Assembly (NCBI GenBank): GCA_033032865.1
Contig: JAWHQI010000507.1
Coordinates: 310,001 to 374,000, forward strand
Direction: 5' to 3'
DNA length: 64,000 nt
Source: Dactylorhiza incarnata
Lineage: Eukaryota > Streptophyta > Magnoliopsida > Asparagales > Orchidaceae
Part shown: positions 41,520-52,060 of the stretch, piece after piece
How the letters are laid out: the number at the start of each line of letters is the position of its first letter
How positions within the stretch are numbered: the stretch's first letter is position 1
The notes under the pieces: generated by a model
The model's database searches: none
Seen by the model: the letters and a program-made list of their open reading frames with translations, nothing else
What the model was told of the DNA's origin: nothing
Made by a program: the position numbers and the translations under genes

Positions 41520-43050
41520 AACACCACCAACACCAACACCAGGGTTATCTCCCTTGACGCCCAGGTTTCTGCTATCATCCTGACCATAAGGCAGGATTTG
41601 TAGGTGATCATAGATCTCCTGCAAAAGGGGGAGAGGCCTTTTGTGCCTTCTGTCCAGGATACCACCATCCAAGTGGATGCTGACACTTAGGAGAATCCCA
41701 CCTCTCAGGGGAGGATCCTATGGGATATTGCTCTAGATTAGGGGGAGAGTGTTCCTGCTGAAGGGGAGAGATCACCTATACAAGATTTTGTGCCTTCTCA
41801 TATCCAGTCTCCCATTTCATCTCATCCTTCGGTTCAATCCCTTATTCCATCTCCACCACCCTCTCCTGCCAAATATCTCTTTCCTTCCAAAGAGACTTCT
41901 CATGCTCCTCCTATATATGTTGTTGTGGATATGATTGTTGAAAGACTGCTCTCAGAGCTTCTTCCTGAAGAGGAAACCACAACTGATCCCAAAGAGGCCC
42001 CAGCTGAACCTCCAACTAATGAAACCACAGAAGATGCATCTTAAGCCCTAGCTTTTACCACATAGAAATATTTTGCCCTTGAGACAACCAGTAATATAGC
42101 TCCCTCTCCAATGGAGACTTCCAATGAAGCACCTCCCTCTTCTGCCCTTCTATAGGTGTCTTTACCTCTTCCTCCCCCAACCCTAGTGGCCTACACCAAG
42201 TGGCCAAAGATTGAGGGGGAGGGTTTGAAGTTCATCCTGAAGAGCCAAAGACTCCAACTGCTCAAGAAGAGCCAGAGACACTAGTAGCTCATGAAGATCC
42301 CATTCCCCCCTCTCCTCAAGTTCATGCTTAAGAGATGGAATCTATCCCACCTGAGGTGACTCTCACTATTTTCCAAAGAGCTGACTCACCTAAGCCTGCA
42401 GAACCTCCTAAGTCAAGCGTTGAGACCAGAAAAGATTTAGTGCCAGTCCCTATTCCTCCTCTGTATCCACTAAGCTGAACATCCCTCCTTCAATTAGGGA
42501 TAACAAGAGGCCTTGACGAGGTCAAATTTCCCAACAAAAGAAAAAGATATAAGCAAGAGAAGAAGACCAGAAAAGTGAACCAAAAAAGCTAGATACAAAG
42601 AGGAAAGTCAGGGGTGAGGAAACTCTAGCAGAAAGGTCTGTAAGAATCTCCAGGGAGTTGTCTAAGGAAACCAAGATCAGGTAAGAGAAGGCCTTGGAGG
42701 CAGAGAATGCTGCTTCCAAGACCACTTTAGTTTTTGTTGTCCTCTCTCCCTCTGGTGGAACATTCTCTTCCAAAGTATCCTCCCTTTTTGATAAAGATAA
42801 ATACTTATAGAAGTATGCAACCTCCTGCATTCCCAATTCCACACTAGTGACTCCCAATCCAAAGCTCCAACCCTAACCCTTGGTTGTCCAGCAATTGACT
42901 TCTCTGCTACACTTGAGACTCCCTACCTATAGAGAAATGGGACTAAATCCAAGTCGACCTTCGGAAAAGGCAATGCTAGCCAACAGAGCTGTGGAAGAAA
43001 GGAGTACCCACCTTTTGGTGAACCTTTACAAAAATCTTGTCTTCTGGATG
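41520..43050 (+). pseudogene. 3' ORF of TE0, 3' part
   Basis: It resumes the TE0 3' ORF after TE1. The text LDAQVSAIILTIRQDL (about 41550), then Pro/Ser-rich (SPISSHPSVQSLIPSPPPSP, about 41805), acidic (LLPEEETTTDPKEAPAEPPT, about 41962) and Lys-rich (KKLDTKRKVRGEETLAERSV, about 42583) segments. This low-complexity plan resembles the 3' ORF of TE1. It is broken by many stops; no domain can be named. Confidence 0.55.
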
Positions 43051-43374
43051 CTTTGATTGTTTCTATTTCTTTTGTTTTTTTGGTTATCTCTGATTTGATT
43101 TTGATTCTATATTAACTGGTCTAGAACATAGAATATAACTATTAAATCATCTGAAAGTATTATAAGAGAAATTTAATTTAATTTGGGTGACTTCTCTCTT
43201 CACTCCACTCTAGAGAAGTATCTAGAGAGTCTATTTCACATTGTAAGAGTTATGTTTGATTCAATGAAAATGAATTAAGCCTTAGGTTGAAAATTCCCCA
43301 TTTCTTTGTCTTAATCGTGGAAGTTCATTGTTATTAGGGTGATTCCCTAACATTTGTTCGACCTGCTGCTCTTG
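43051..43374. other. No gene seen
   Basis: AT-rich sequence between the end of TE0 coding matter and the first Gypsy LTR. It may include the remnant of a TE0 LTR, but no paired copy is in the window. Confidence 0.4.
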
Positions 43375-44099
43375 CTATGTAAACATGGCCAAAACCACAG
43401 AGGAACGAGAACTTCTCGTTTTCTTATATCGACCTCTATATCTCTTACAAGCCCTCGCGTGTCTCTGCTTTCCTCTTCATTGAGCCCTTTGGAGGATCAT
43501 CGTCATCTTTGGTCAGTATCCTGACGATCCGTGCGTACTCGACGACCTACTTCCTTGCAAGCGCGACTTTTTCATCCAGCCGTCGTTTACCTTGAAAAAG
43601 CATTACGACAGATTCTTCCTCACTTCGACGCGTCCTGCAGAGTACGTGACGTAGACCATCATCAACGTCAACCCCTTTTTTTGTTTGCCACCAACGATCG
43701 AGCACCTTTCGTTTGTGAAGGATCAGATTTCTTCCCTGCAGCAGTTACAAACAACGCGTGGTCGCATCAGGAGTTCTCCCGACCGTGCAAGACCTTGTCG
43801 CGGATTCAAACCTTCTGCAATTTAGTATTTTACTGAGTTTTACTTTTCCCCCATCTCAGAACTCTAAACTATTAGAATAGTTTTTATGCATTAATTTAAA
43901 CATCACATGTGCTGAGCTTATCTGGATCTCCTTCATTATCGTTGATTTGTCAATATTTTTCCGTAAGTTATTTAATACGATTAAGCCTATGAAGTACCCG
44001 AAACTTGATATGGTGTGATCCACGAGCACTTGAGAAAAACATTCTCGAACTACTTTTTAAAATTCATGTTTGATCTATTTATCGTGAATCAGACGATCA
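43375..44099 (+). repeat. 5' LTR of Gypsy element A (start approximate)
   Basis: Similar to about 49440-50060: shared stretches include CGTCCTGCAGAGTA, TTATGCATTAATTTAAACAT, CACATGTGCT and CCATGAGCACTTGAGAA-like text. The end is fixed by the PBS at 44101; the left edge is uncertain. Confidence 0.7.
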
Positions 44100-44100
44100 G

Positions 44101-44113
44101 TTGGTATCGGAGC
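44101..44113 (+). promoter_or_regulatory. PBS of Gypsy element A
   Basis: TTGGTATCGGAGC, the initiator-Met type PBS with A to G in the core, one base after the LTR. Confidence 0.75.
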
Positions 44114-44395
44114 ACGTATCAGGATGTTGCATGGTGTCATGACGCTGCCATCGAGGTCTGGCACATCTTACTAGGACAACCATGCTAGTACGATAGACAC
44201 ATTATACAACGCTGTAAAGAACACTCATTTGAGCGCAATGGGTTCAAGATTGCTCCTCCTCCCTAGAAGAACAACCTTGTCCCAAAGGATCTGAGAGATC
44301 TTCACACCATTCTAGTGTAGTGACCCACCCACTATTTCAACTATATCCTTTCCCTCCGCCACCATGCTACTGGTTGGATCATAGTTTCAGGAGAT
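44114..44395 (+). pseudogene. Gypsy protease C-terminal remnant (element A)
   Basis: Decayed text HILLGQPC then YDRHI and RNGFKIAPPP corresponds to the ILLGRPWLYDR..THDG....F.HNG.KI block that follows Gypsy protease. It lies only tens of bases after the PBS, so gag and most of protease are deleted. Confidence 0.6.
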
Positions 44396-44524
44396 GAAGA
44401 CTCTGTTTGGGGGAGCTTTTGCCGATGAAAAAGTTCCATTCGAACCGCAAACACCATTTTAAAATCGTTTGTTTGCTAAGCTGTGGGAATAAAGCTTATT
44501 CTAAAAATGCATTTTTAGGGCCTC

Positions 44525-44890
44525 TTGAAAAGCTATGGGCAAGGGCCGCAAGGCCACGTTCGCGCCTGAGAAGGGCGTTCCGTATTTCGTCCCTGAGCAA
44601 ACAACCTTGTTGTTTAAGGAGGTAGCGGCGGATTTTACTAGGGATTCACGATCAGAGAGTTCTAAGGGCATAGCCATGGAGGGGAGGACGTCCACGACAT
44701 GGACGGAAAGCTTGTGGAGGGAGTCGGAGATGACAGTGGGATGAATACCGGATGAGAGGAGCGAGAGGGAACTACAGAGTAGGGATCCAGCGAGAACGAC
44801 GGTAGTGATGTGATTCCCAGCATCCTGGGAGCGGGATAGGTCATGATTGGAAAGGAGCGAGAGGGAGATTCGGGCATTGGACAACTGCAT
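44525..44890 (-). pseudogene. Captured fragment of T-complex chaperonin subunit delta (CCT4-like)
   Basis: The minus-strand 129-codon frame contains ITTVVLAGSLLCSSLSLLSS, GIHPTVISDSLHKLSVHVVD and LSDRESLVKSAATSLNNKVV, a clear match to the TCP-1/cpn60 chaperonin delta subunit around its conserved TTVVV..A and GIHPTVISDSLHKA region. In the true protein an intact GDGTTT nucleotide-binding motif precedes this; here it reads AGNHITT. Only about 85 residues of roughly 535 are present. Sequence upstream and downstream does not continue the protein. CCT folds actin and tubulin in the cytosol; this piece cannot. Confidence 0.82.
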
Positions 44891-44944
44891 ACATGAAATT
44901 GTTCCTTATCAGCTTCATCTATACTGGATTGTAGGACCATGGAA

Positions 44945-45390
44945 AGGCATTGGACCAGAACCAAATGTCGCATAATGTATTGAAGAGCTGGGGCTTGAGT
45001 TCTGATTTGATCCTTGCAGAGATTGATGCTGTGAATTTACAGATTGCTACTGGGAAGTTTGCTGGTGGAAAGAGGTGTTTAGAGATCTCCTGTGATATTC
45101 TTGAAAAGAAAGATATGATCTTGCCTTCAAAAGTTGCAGAAGCATACATGGAGACAATGATCCTTACCTAAGTGGAGTCTAACAATGATCGAAAAGCTTC
45201 TTCAGAAGGGAATGCCTTGGAAAGGATATGATGATTGTTTATGTTGAGTGGGAAGGTTGACAAGGGAATTCCTTATCTAGAGAGTGTAGTTGAGAGGCTG
45301 ATGGACAGCTTTGGGCCTAAGCATTTTGCAGTTGGATACATTTACAACAATTTGGGTGCAGCTTACATGGAATTGGAGCGGCCGCAAACA
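44945..45390 (+). pseudogene. Captured fragment of a kinesin-light-chain-like TPR protein
   Basis: The frame 44950-45171 has LKSWGLSSDLILAEIDAVNL and QIATGKFAGGKRCLEISCDI; a later frame has LSGKVDKGIPYLESVVERLM and GPKHFAVGYIYNNLGAAYME, ending LERPQ at about 45390. This wording is typical of plant tetratricopeptide proteins related to kinesin light chain (KLCR type). The two parts are joined by a region with stops at 45169 and 45230-45248. The family name is from memory of the motif; exact orthology is not established. Confidence 0.75.
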
Positions 45391-45547
45391 ACAACTACAT
45401 ACCTGAGTTGAGACATATTTTACTAACAGTTGCTCTACCGAATTGCCTGCAACTTTTTTATCAATTTTTTTCTAACAACTCTATTCTCACAACGGGTTTC
45501 TCACATCAGCTTTCTCATCAACATCAGCTGCCCCAAACAGAGCCGAA

Positions 45548-45760
45548 GGATAGCGACATAGTTTACATGCTTTCTGGTGTCGATTTGCCCCCTACCTCGA
45601 TAGATGTCCCTAGCATTGGGCAACCTCTCATCGAGGAGTTCTCTGAGATTATACTAGAGGAGTTACCCGATCAAATTCCTCCAATGTGACATTCAATACT
45701 GCATTGACCCTATGCCTGAAGTTAGTTTACCTCATGTACTCCATTATCACATGAGTTCAT
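45548..45760 (+). pseudogene. Gypsy pol, protease-RT linker (element A)
   Basis: Frame: SDIVYMLSGVDLPPTSIDVP, then PLIEEFSEIILEELPDQIPP, the linker leading to RT in chromodomain-type Gypsy elements, then a decayed HYHMS.EHEELHR near 45740-45780. RT proper is deleted after this point. Confidence 0.8.
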
Positions 45761-45789
45761 AAGAGCATGAGGAGCTTCATAGATAGTCA

Positions 45790-46000
45790 CTAGGAGGCAC
45801 TAAAGCATCTGAACTCCCAAAGTAAGATAAGACAACATGCCAAATGAACATCATATCTTTAGGACTTCATTCATCTTAACCACAAACCAAGAATCACAAA
45901 TCGAGTAGCTAACGCTCTTAGTCGACAAACACATCTATTTGCCACTCTTCGGCCAGTGCTTTAGAGTTAGACTCCCAATGAGATCTGTATGCTTCTGGCC
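45790..46000 (+). pseudogene. Gypsy RNase H C-terminal remnant (element A)
   Basis: Fragments ALKHLNSQSKIRQ (about 45800) and LNHKPRITNRVANALSRQTH (about 45880-45940) match the end of Gypsy RNase H (HKSG..N.VADALSR). All of RT between is missing. Confidence 0.75.
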
Positions 46001-46069
46001 CATTTTCGGCATTATATGGACTTTGTGTCAGTCTAGTGGGACTGTGAAAGGTAGGGTAGGATGCAAAGA

Positions 46070-47690
46070 ATTACTCTAGAGGAGGATGTGAATGAAGTAT
46101 TTAAAATTTCTTTTTCAGTTTTAATCATTCATAGCACATCACACATTATTTTGTTTGTTATTTATTATGCAATAGAAAAGTAATTAAGATAAACAAACAA
46201 AACAACAAAAATTTATGCAATCCAGAAGACAATTTTTATAGAGTTTCCCCAAATTTGGGTATGTCCCCTCTAATACCCCTTGGTAGGCTATCCACTATAA
46301 ACAGTGCCGAGACTTTTGATATGGAGACTTTTCGAATCGATTACAACTGAATCATTTGATAAGGAGATTCGAGGAATCACAAGAGATTTTGATTAGGTTT
46401 CTCAAACCAATAGCCCGTTGATAAGGTGGCTAAACCAAACAAGAATCCTTTTGATAAGGTGGATTAAAACCAAACCAAGCGTCTTTTGATAAGGTCGACT
46501 CAAAACCACTCTTAGATCCTTTTGATAAGGTGGATCAAGAACCACTGATTGAGCCTTTTGATAAAGTAGACTCAAAACCACCACCAAATCTTTTTGATAA
46601 GGAAGATCAAAACCAACAGAGAATCTTTGGAAGAGAGATTCTATGAACTTTTCAAAAGGTAGTAGACAGAGATTGAATCAGTTGTGTTGTTCTTCTTCAA
46701 CAGTTTCCTGAGGACTTGATTCTTTTATGAGCACTGAATAAGACAAAGAGAGATAGTTGTGGAGTTTTCTTGATGAATTAGATTCAATAAGCAGAAGGCT
46801 GAATCTGTGATGAAACTGTATTTGGTAACTCCTCTTGTGATTTATCTTTGATGAACTATTTTTTTATCGAGAGAAGATGATCCTTGATGAATGTTACTTT
46901 ATCACATCCTGTGAAGAAGGGAAGTAGAAAAAGAGGGAAGAAAGAAGAAGAAGAAGAGAAGAATAGAGAGAAAGAGACAAAAAAATGTATCTCTGCAGAA
47001 AACATTACAATTAGCCTGCTGCATCATATAATATATATATATATATATAGAAATAAGAAAATATTATTTGTTAAATCAACTTCACCAAGAAATAAAAGCC
47101 TTCCATAATCAGTTCTTAACGGCTATGATCGAACTTAGCATCTTGCCTTCAAGATTTATTTGAAATTCATCTGCATAGAAGTCGTCACATGACTTATTGA
47201 ACTCTGATACCCTGTCGACGTAAGCTCCTTCATACTTATGCTCTGATATATCTTTGGAACAAACTCGACGCAATGAGCTGTAACTTATTCATGTGTTGTT
47301 TACTAGTCAGAGTATACAACTTCTTGGAGTTGAGTAAATGTACATTGAGATTGAATTTAGAAGAGAATGTCTCATTGTATAAATGTGTGTCTATATATAT
47401 ATATATCATATTGAAACTCTGATTCCTGTCATATAGATCGTGATGTATTGCTGCAGATATTAGTATGAAATTGGAGCATAAAATACTACTCAGAGTACAT
47501 TGACATGTTCACTGCATAATACCCAATGTACATCGACTTCTTCCTTCAGTATAACTCGACGTACGTTGAAATCTCTTCTTAACATTTTAAGTTGTTTATC
47601 AATATTTTAACTACTTAATTATAGCAATCTGTCATGGCTATAAAATTTGTCTTTATGCAATCAATAACACATGACTTAATTCATCTGAAA
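46070..47690. other. Unassigned AT-rich block with 46-bp minisatellite
   Basis: It lies between the RNase H remnant and integrase of element A, where no such spacer is expected, so it is probably an insertion. 46405-46610 has about five repeats of a unit of 45-47 bp built on CCTTTTGATAAGGTGGATCA and AAAACCAA. A TA microsatellite is at about 47029-47050. No gene and no clear ends were found; a solo LTR is possible. Confidence 0.45.
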
Positions 47691-48720
47691 TAACTTGATA
47701 TATCAAATCAAGAGATTTTACCAACAGACTGATTCCACTACTCAGTACGTTGTGAGTTTGAGATATTTATTTAAGGGAACTATCCTTTGCATCTGTACGT
47801 GGCCACTTAAAGAGACCTTACTTCAAGAGTTGCACTCATTTGGATTAGGAGGACACATAGATCAGTCCAAAATGTTATATCTCACTGGCACTAGGTACTA
47901 TTGGCCTAAAATATGAAACAAGACGTTATAGACCTCATAAAACAGTGCACCACTGGTGAGTTGTTTAATGGGCATGCACAAAAAGCAGGCTTATACCCCC
48001 CTTGTCGATATCTGATAGGTTTTGTGATGACATTTCAATGTACTCCATTGTAGGACTTTCTCGCACTAAAAGGAAAGCAAACTCTATTTAGGTAGTAAAT
48101 CCTTTCTCAAAAATGACGTATTTTTACCGTGTAGAAAAATTTCCAATGCTGCACACATCGCTGAGATTTTCTTTAGAGACGTTAGATTGCATGAGATTTC
48201 TAGGACGATCACCTATGATAGAGTACATGCTTTATGAGATTTTTTTGGAAAACCCATAGTAATGCATATCATCCTCAGACGGATGAGTAAATTGAGGTTG
48301 TCAATCAGAGTTTAGGAGATTTTCTCAGGTGTTTAACCGGGGAGAATCCAATGTGATGAGATCTTGTACTTGCCCAAGCTGAATTCACATTTAATAATTC
48401 TTAAAACCAATCTATTGCCCATACTATACTTAACCGTCATTCACTCCCATCCCATAAATGCATTTTCTTTGACACTCAGTCATATATTAATTGTTTTTAA
48501 AAGAATTGCAAAAGGATATTCCTAATAATCTGTGAGTAACTTCTGAAAAATATAAATTCATGGACAATCGTCATCACTGAGAGTTATACTTTTCAGAAAA
48601 CGATTGATTGCTTACTTATTTCAAGAAACCGAGATTTACCCAGGAACATATGACAAGTTCAACAATGGAAGTTTGGTCGATTTCATGTTCGAAAACCGCT
48701 AGACGAAAACACCTACTCCT
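47691..48720 (+). pseudogene. Gypsy integrase remnant (element A)
   Basis: KRFYQQTDSTTQYVVSLRYL, then LQELHSFGLGGHIDQSKMLY and TRYYWPKI (H2C2 zinc region; about 47820-47915), then FLPCRKISNAAHIAEIFFRD (about 48118-48177), VRLHEISRTITYDR (catalytic Asp in the ITSDRD motif altered to YDR), and pieces of the SAYHPQTDGQ motif as SAYHPQTDE near 48265. Stops and indels are frequent. Confidence 0.78.
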
Positions 48721-48879
48721 TAGATGTACCTGTTGAATTTGGCACCGCCCCGATATTCAACGTGGCAAATCTGACCCCGTTCTATGGGAAGACACATACT
48801 ACCAGTCCCTGCCACCTACAACGACACTAGATATTCCGCCCAATTTAGAGCCAATTACCTCCCCTACCACTGAAGAGAT

Positions 48880-49060
48880 GGATCAGGTTCTGGACGTATG
48901 TGAGTACCTAACTAGCCATGAGACATATCAACACTACTTAGTATCGTGGCAAGGCTGGGACATTGCAAACAACTCATGGATTAGCACTATCGAATTACAA
49001 TAGCACCGCCCAGACCTTTCAGTTGTCAGTCTTTGTGAATTCTCGACGGGGTCAAGCTCT
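48880..49060 (+). pseudogene. Chromodomain of Gypsy element A
   Basis: QVLDVCEYLTSHETYQHYLV then SWQGWDIANNSWISTIELQQ has the chromodomain pattern (E.IL..R......YLVKW.GY....TWEP...L). One aromatic-cage Trp aligns; the second position reads NNSW. Chromodomains steer chromovirus integrases to marked chromatin. Confidence 0.72.
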
Positions 49061-49439
49061 CTCAACCCCAGGAGACTTGATGCATCCTTCGTAGCATCTA
49101 GAGATACATCATAACATCTCCTTATTTTTGTTCTCTTATTTACGCATTTATTGTGTCTTTTATTTCTACATGTGTATATTGTATTTAATTGGAGTGTCTG
49201 CCCAGTAAAACCATGAATAAATTAGTCCAGCAATTCGGGATAGTTAAGGAGAAAATGGCAAAGCTCAAAAATGTTTAAATTAATATTAATTAAAATTTGC
49301 ATATATTCCTTTCTAAATCAAACAGGATAAAAAGAGACGTACGATCTTTTCAAAATTGAGGATACATCCAAAAAGGTAAACCTAAACTTCCTATTTTCAA
49401 AATAAAAAATATATTTAAAACAATGCCCTTTTGCCATGT
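49061..49439. other. 3' untranslated part of element A
   Basis: AT-rich sequence between the chromodomain frame and the second LTR; no gene seen. Confidence 0.5.
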
Positions 49440-50060
49440 AAACCGGTCTCCATGTCTTCTCTTTGTTGAGTCCTCTAGAAGATCGTCGTTGACTTCGGCC
49501 AGCAACTCAATGATCCGCGCATTCTCGACTACCTGCTTCCTTGAAAGTTCGACTGTCTAGTCCAGTTGTTGTTGACCTCGATGAAGCATTCGACGGATCC
49601 TTCCTCACGTTGACGAGTCCTGCAGAGTAAATGGCGTCGACTATCGTCGACTTCGACCCCTTTTCCGGTGGCCTCCAGAGATCCGCTACCTTCTGTCTGT
49701 GAAGGATCTAATTTCTCATTGCAACACTTACAGACTACGCGTGATATCGGAAGTTTTCCCGACCATGCAAGAGCTTGTTGTGGATTCAATCCTTCTGCAG
49801 TTTAGTATTATGCATAGGTAATATCTCCAATTCAGAACTTCTAACTATTAGAATAGATTTTATGCATTAATTTAAACATCACATGTGCTCAGTTTACCTG
49901 AATTTCCTTCATTATCTTTTATTTATCGTTATTTTTCCTTAAGTTATTTACTGTGGTTAAGCCTGTGAAATACCCGAACCTTTCTATGGTGCGATCCATG
50001 AGCACTTGAGAATCTTGAACTACGACTTTTAAAATTATTGTTTGATTTATTTATCTTGAT
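49440..50060 (+). repeat. Second LTR of the Gypsy A family
   Basis: Matches 43400-44095. It ends at about 50060 without the terminal TCA and PBS seen at 44097-44113. The next sequence is protease of element B, so a deletion joined LTR and pol here. It may be the 3' LTR of A, the 5' LTR of B, or both. Confidence 0.65.
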
Positions 50061-50560
50061 TTGGAAAACCGGGCGCTAATTGGAGATGAGGTTGATGATA
50101 TTTATATGACGAACTTTAAGGCTCTAGAGCTTGATGGTTCATCCCTGCAAATAACAACGCTCAATTACACTCACTTGGATCTGTCTCGCTTCTCCGCATG
50201 TGGAATTTTAGGCCTTCAAACAATGAAACTCCACGACAGTTTGACATATCACCGGATATTTGTCATGATTGATTGCGGTGCCAGCCATAATTTTATTTCC
50301 TAGGATCTGGTCTATCAACTACAACTCTACACTGAACCCGCTCCAGAGTTCACAATTTATTTGGACGATGGCCTCCACGCTCCAACTAACTGAATATGCC
50401 ACATTCTCACCATAAAACTTGAGTGATGCCCTGTCATCGCTGACTCCTACTCCTGCCTTTGTGGCATTGGCGTCATCCTCAGGGTTTCCTGGTTCCGCAC
50501 TCTTGGGAATGTCAAGGCTAATTGGGCCACCATAGGAATGACATTCAACCTAGTTAGGCA
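50061..50560 (+). pseudogene. Gypsy protease remnant (element B)
   Basis: Frame 50061-50303: FVMIDCGASHNFIS is the retropepsin site, where the family has D-S-G-A-T; here Ser is Cys. Upstream is LRTFRVKG-like LGLQTMKLHD. Downstream, GIGVILRVSWFRTLGNVKAN corresponds to GVQWL.TLG....N and closes the protease region. Confidence 0.8.
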
Positions 50561-50592
50561 ACAATGCACACTTTAGGGAGATAGTTCCCCTA

Positions 50593-50617
50593 CCCCCCCC
50601 CCCCCCCCCCCCCCCCC
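50593..50617. repeat. 25-base C homopolymer
   Basis: A run of 25 consecutive C. Its true length may be affected by sequencing or assembly. Confidence 0.8.
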
Positions 50618-50820
50618 AAGCCATTTCGCGCAATGGCCCGCACAGCTGACGTGGATTTTTGTGGGCTATTGTGGTACACCGAGTTCTCTGAGATTTCTCC
50701 TTGAGATCTTCCACGACCTGGGGCAAAGTCATCTCATGAGGACATTCACCGGATCCTCTATATTTTTCATCCGTCCTAACCAAACTAACCGGTCTACCAC
50801 CACCGAGCGCCAATGATCAC

Positions 50821-51401
50821 AACATCCCTCAGTAGCCCGGGGTGGGAACAATATTCGTACGTCCTTCGCTTTGTTTGGGACGACTGTGTCTATAAGAAAA
50901 GAAGTGGAGAGAAATCGGTGATGAGGTTAGAGCTATCATGAAAAGAAGTGGCAGGAAAGTAACAAGAGGAGAAGAGAAATGTAGATCTACGGAAAGAGAA
51001 ACATGAAAACGCAGAAAGCCGCTTTTAGCTTTTTGGAAAGTAGAAAGGTTCATTGCTTTTTAAAAGGAGCTCTAAACACATTTATGACACAAGCATTTTT
51101 CGACCACCAACAAATCAAATGCGTCTGAAACAACGGTGATGGAGAGAGTAGAACTTTTCCCAGCACCACCGCCCAAACAGAGCTCTAATTGTTACAATCA
51201 CCTATAAATGGTAGCCGACGATTCTATGTGGATTATTGTGAACTAAACTATGTCACAATCACCTATAAATGTCCTATCCTAGTGATCCAAGAGTTATTGG
51301 ATGAATTACTTGGTGTAATAGTCTTCTCCAAATTGGATCTACACTACGAATATCATCAAATCCGTGTCCAACAGCACATCCATGAGACTGCCTTCCAGCA
51401 G
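50821..51401 (+). repeat. 583-bp tandem duplication, unit 1 (MITE plus RT piece)
   Basis: Begins ACATCCCTCAGTAGCCCGG. It contains a roughly 310-bp MITE-like element (about 50870-51187, ends GCTTTGTTTGGGACG and reversed GAGCTCTGTTTGGGCG) followed by Gypsy RT text [20 protein letters not shown]. The same unit follows at 51402. The join is at the short repeat ACATCCCTC. Confidence 0.82.
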
Positions 51402-52060
51402 CACATCCCTCTCTAGCCCGGGGTGGGAACAATTTTCGTACGTCCTTCGCTTTGATTGGGACGGCTGTGTTTATAAGAAAAGAAGTGGTGAGAAATCGGT
51501 GATGAGGTTAGAGCTATCAGGAAAAGCAGTGGCAGGAAAGTAACAAGAGGAGAAGAGAGATGTAGATCTATGGGAAGAGAAACATGAAAACGCAGAAAGC
51601 CGCTTTTAGCTTTTTGGAAAGTAGAAAGGTCCAGTGCTTTTCAAAAGGGACTCTAAACACATTTCTGACACAAGCATTTTACGACCACCAACAAATCAAA
51701 TGCGTCTGAAACAACGGTGATGGTGAGAATAGAACTTTTCCCAGCACCACCGCCCAAACAGAGCTCTAATTGTTACAATTACCTATAAATGGTAGCCAAC
51801 GATTCTGTGGATTATTGTGAATTGAACTATGCCATAATCACCTATAAATGTCCTATCCTAGTGATCCAAGAGTTATTGGATGAATTACTTGGTGTAACAG
51901 TCTTCTCCAAATTGGATCTACACTATGAATATCATCAAATTCGTGTCCAGCAGCACATCCATGAGACCGCCTTCCGTACCCACGATGTCCACTACACGTT
52001 CTTGGTGATGCCATTTTGCCTCACTAGCGCCCGACGACATTCCAGTCTACCATGAACGAT
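51189..52060 (+). pseudogene. Gypsy reverse transcriptase remnant (element B)
   Basis: [60 protein letters not shown] and [14 protein letters not shown] are the classic RT segments, the first three present twice because of the tandem duplication. Further on FDDKVVYI (about 52100) stands where F-x-D-D is expected (FDDILVYS). Confidence 0.85.
51402..51985 (+). repeat. 583-bp tandem duplication, unit 2
   Basis: Second copy, with its own MITE-like element (about 51455-51770) and RT text. Base differences between the copies are scattered, for example a lost codon in FYVDYC. After this unit the RT continues normally. Confidence 0.82.

Larger units (their letters stand above)
44399..45544. mobile_element. 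Pack-type PIF-like element with two captured gene fragments
   Basis: 1146 bp with inverted ends: left GACTCTGTTTGGGGGAGCTT, right reversed GGCTCTGTTTGGGGCAGCTG, similarity continuing for about 30 bases (GATGAAAAAG against GATGAGAAAG). The 3-bp duplication GAA is at 44396-44398 and 45545-45547; the Gypsy frame is continuous across it. It has no transposase. Inside are a CCT4-like fragment on the minus strand and a TPR-protein fragment on the plus strand. The ends resemble those of the Harbinger element at 26542-35612, which suggests mobilisation by that family. Confidence 0.85.

Noticed and set aside
44525..44890. A working CCT4 gene
   Set aside because: Only about 85 of roughly 535 residues are present, with an altered nucleotide-binding motif, inside a transposon.
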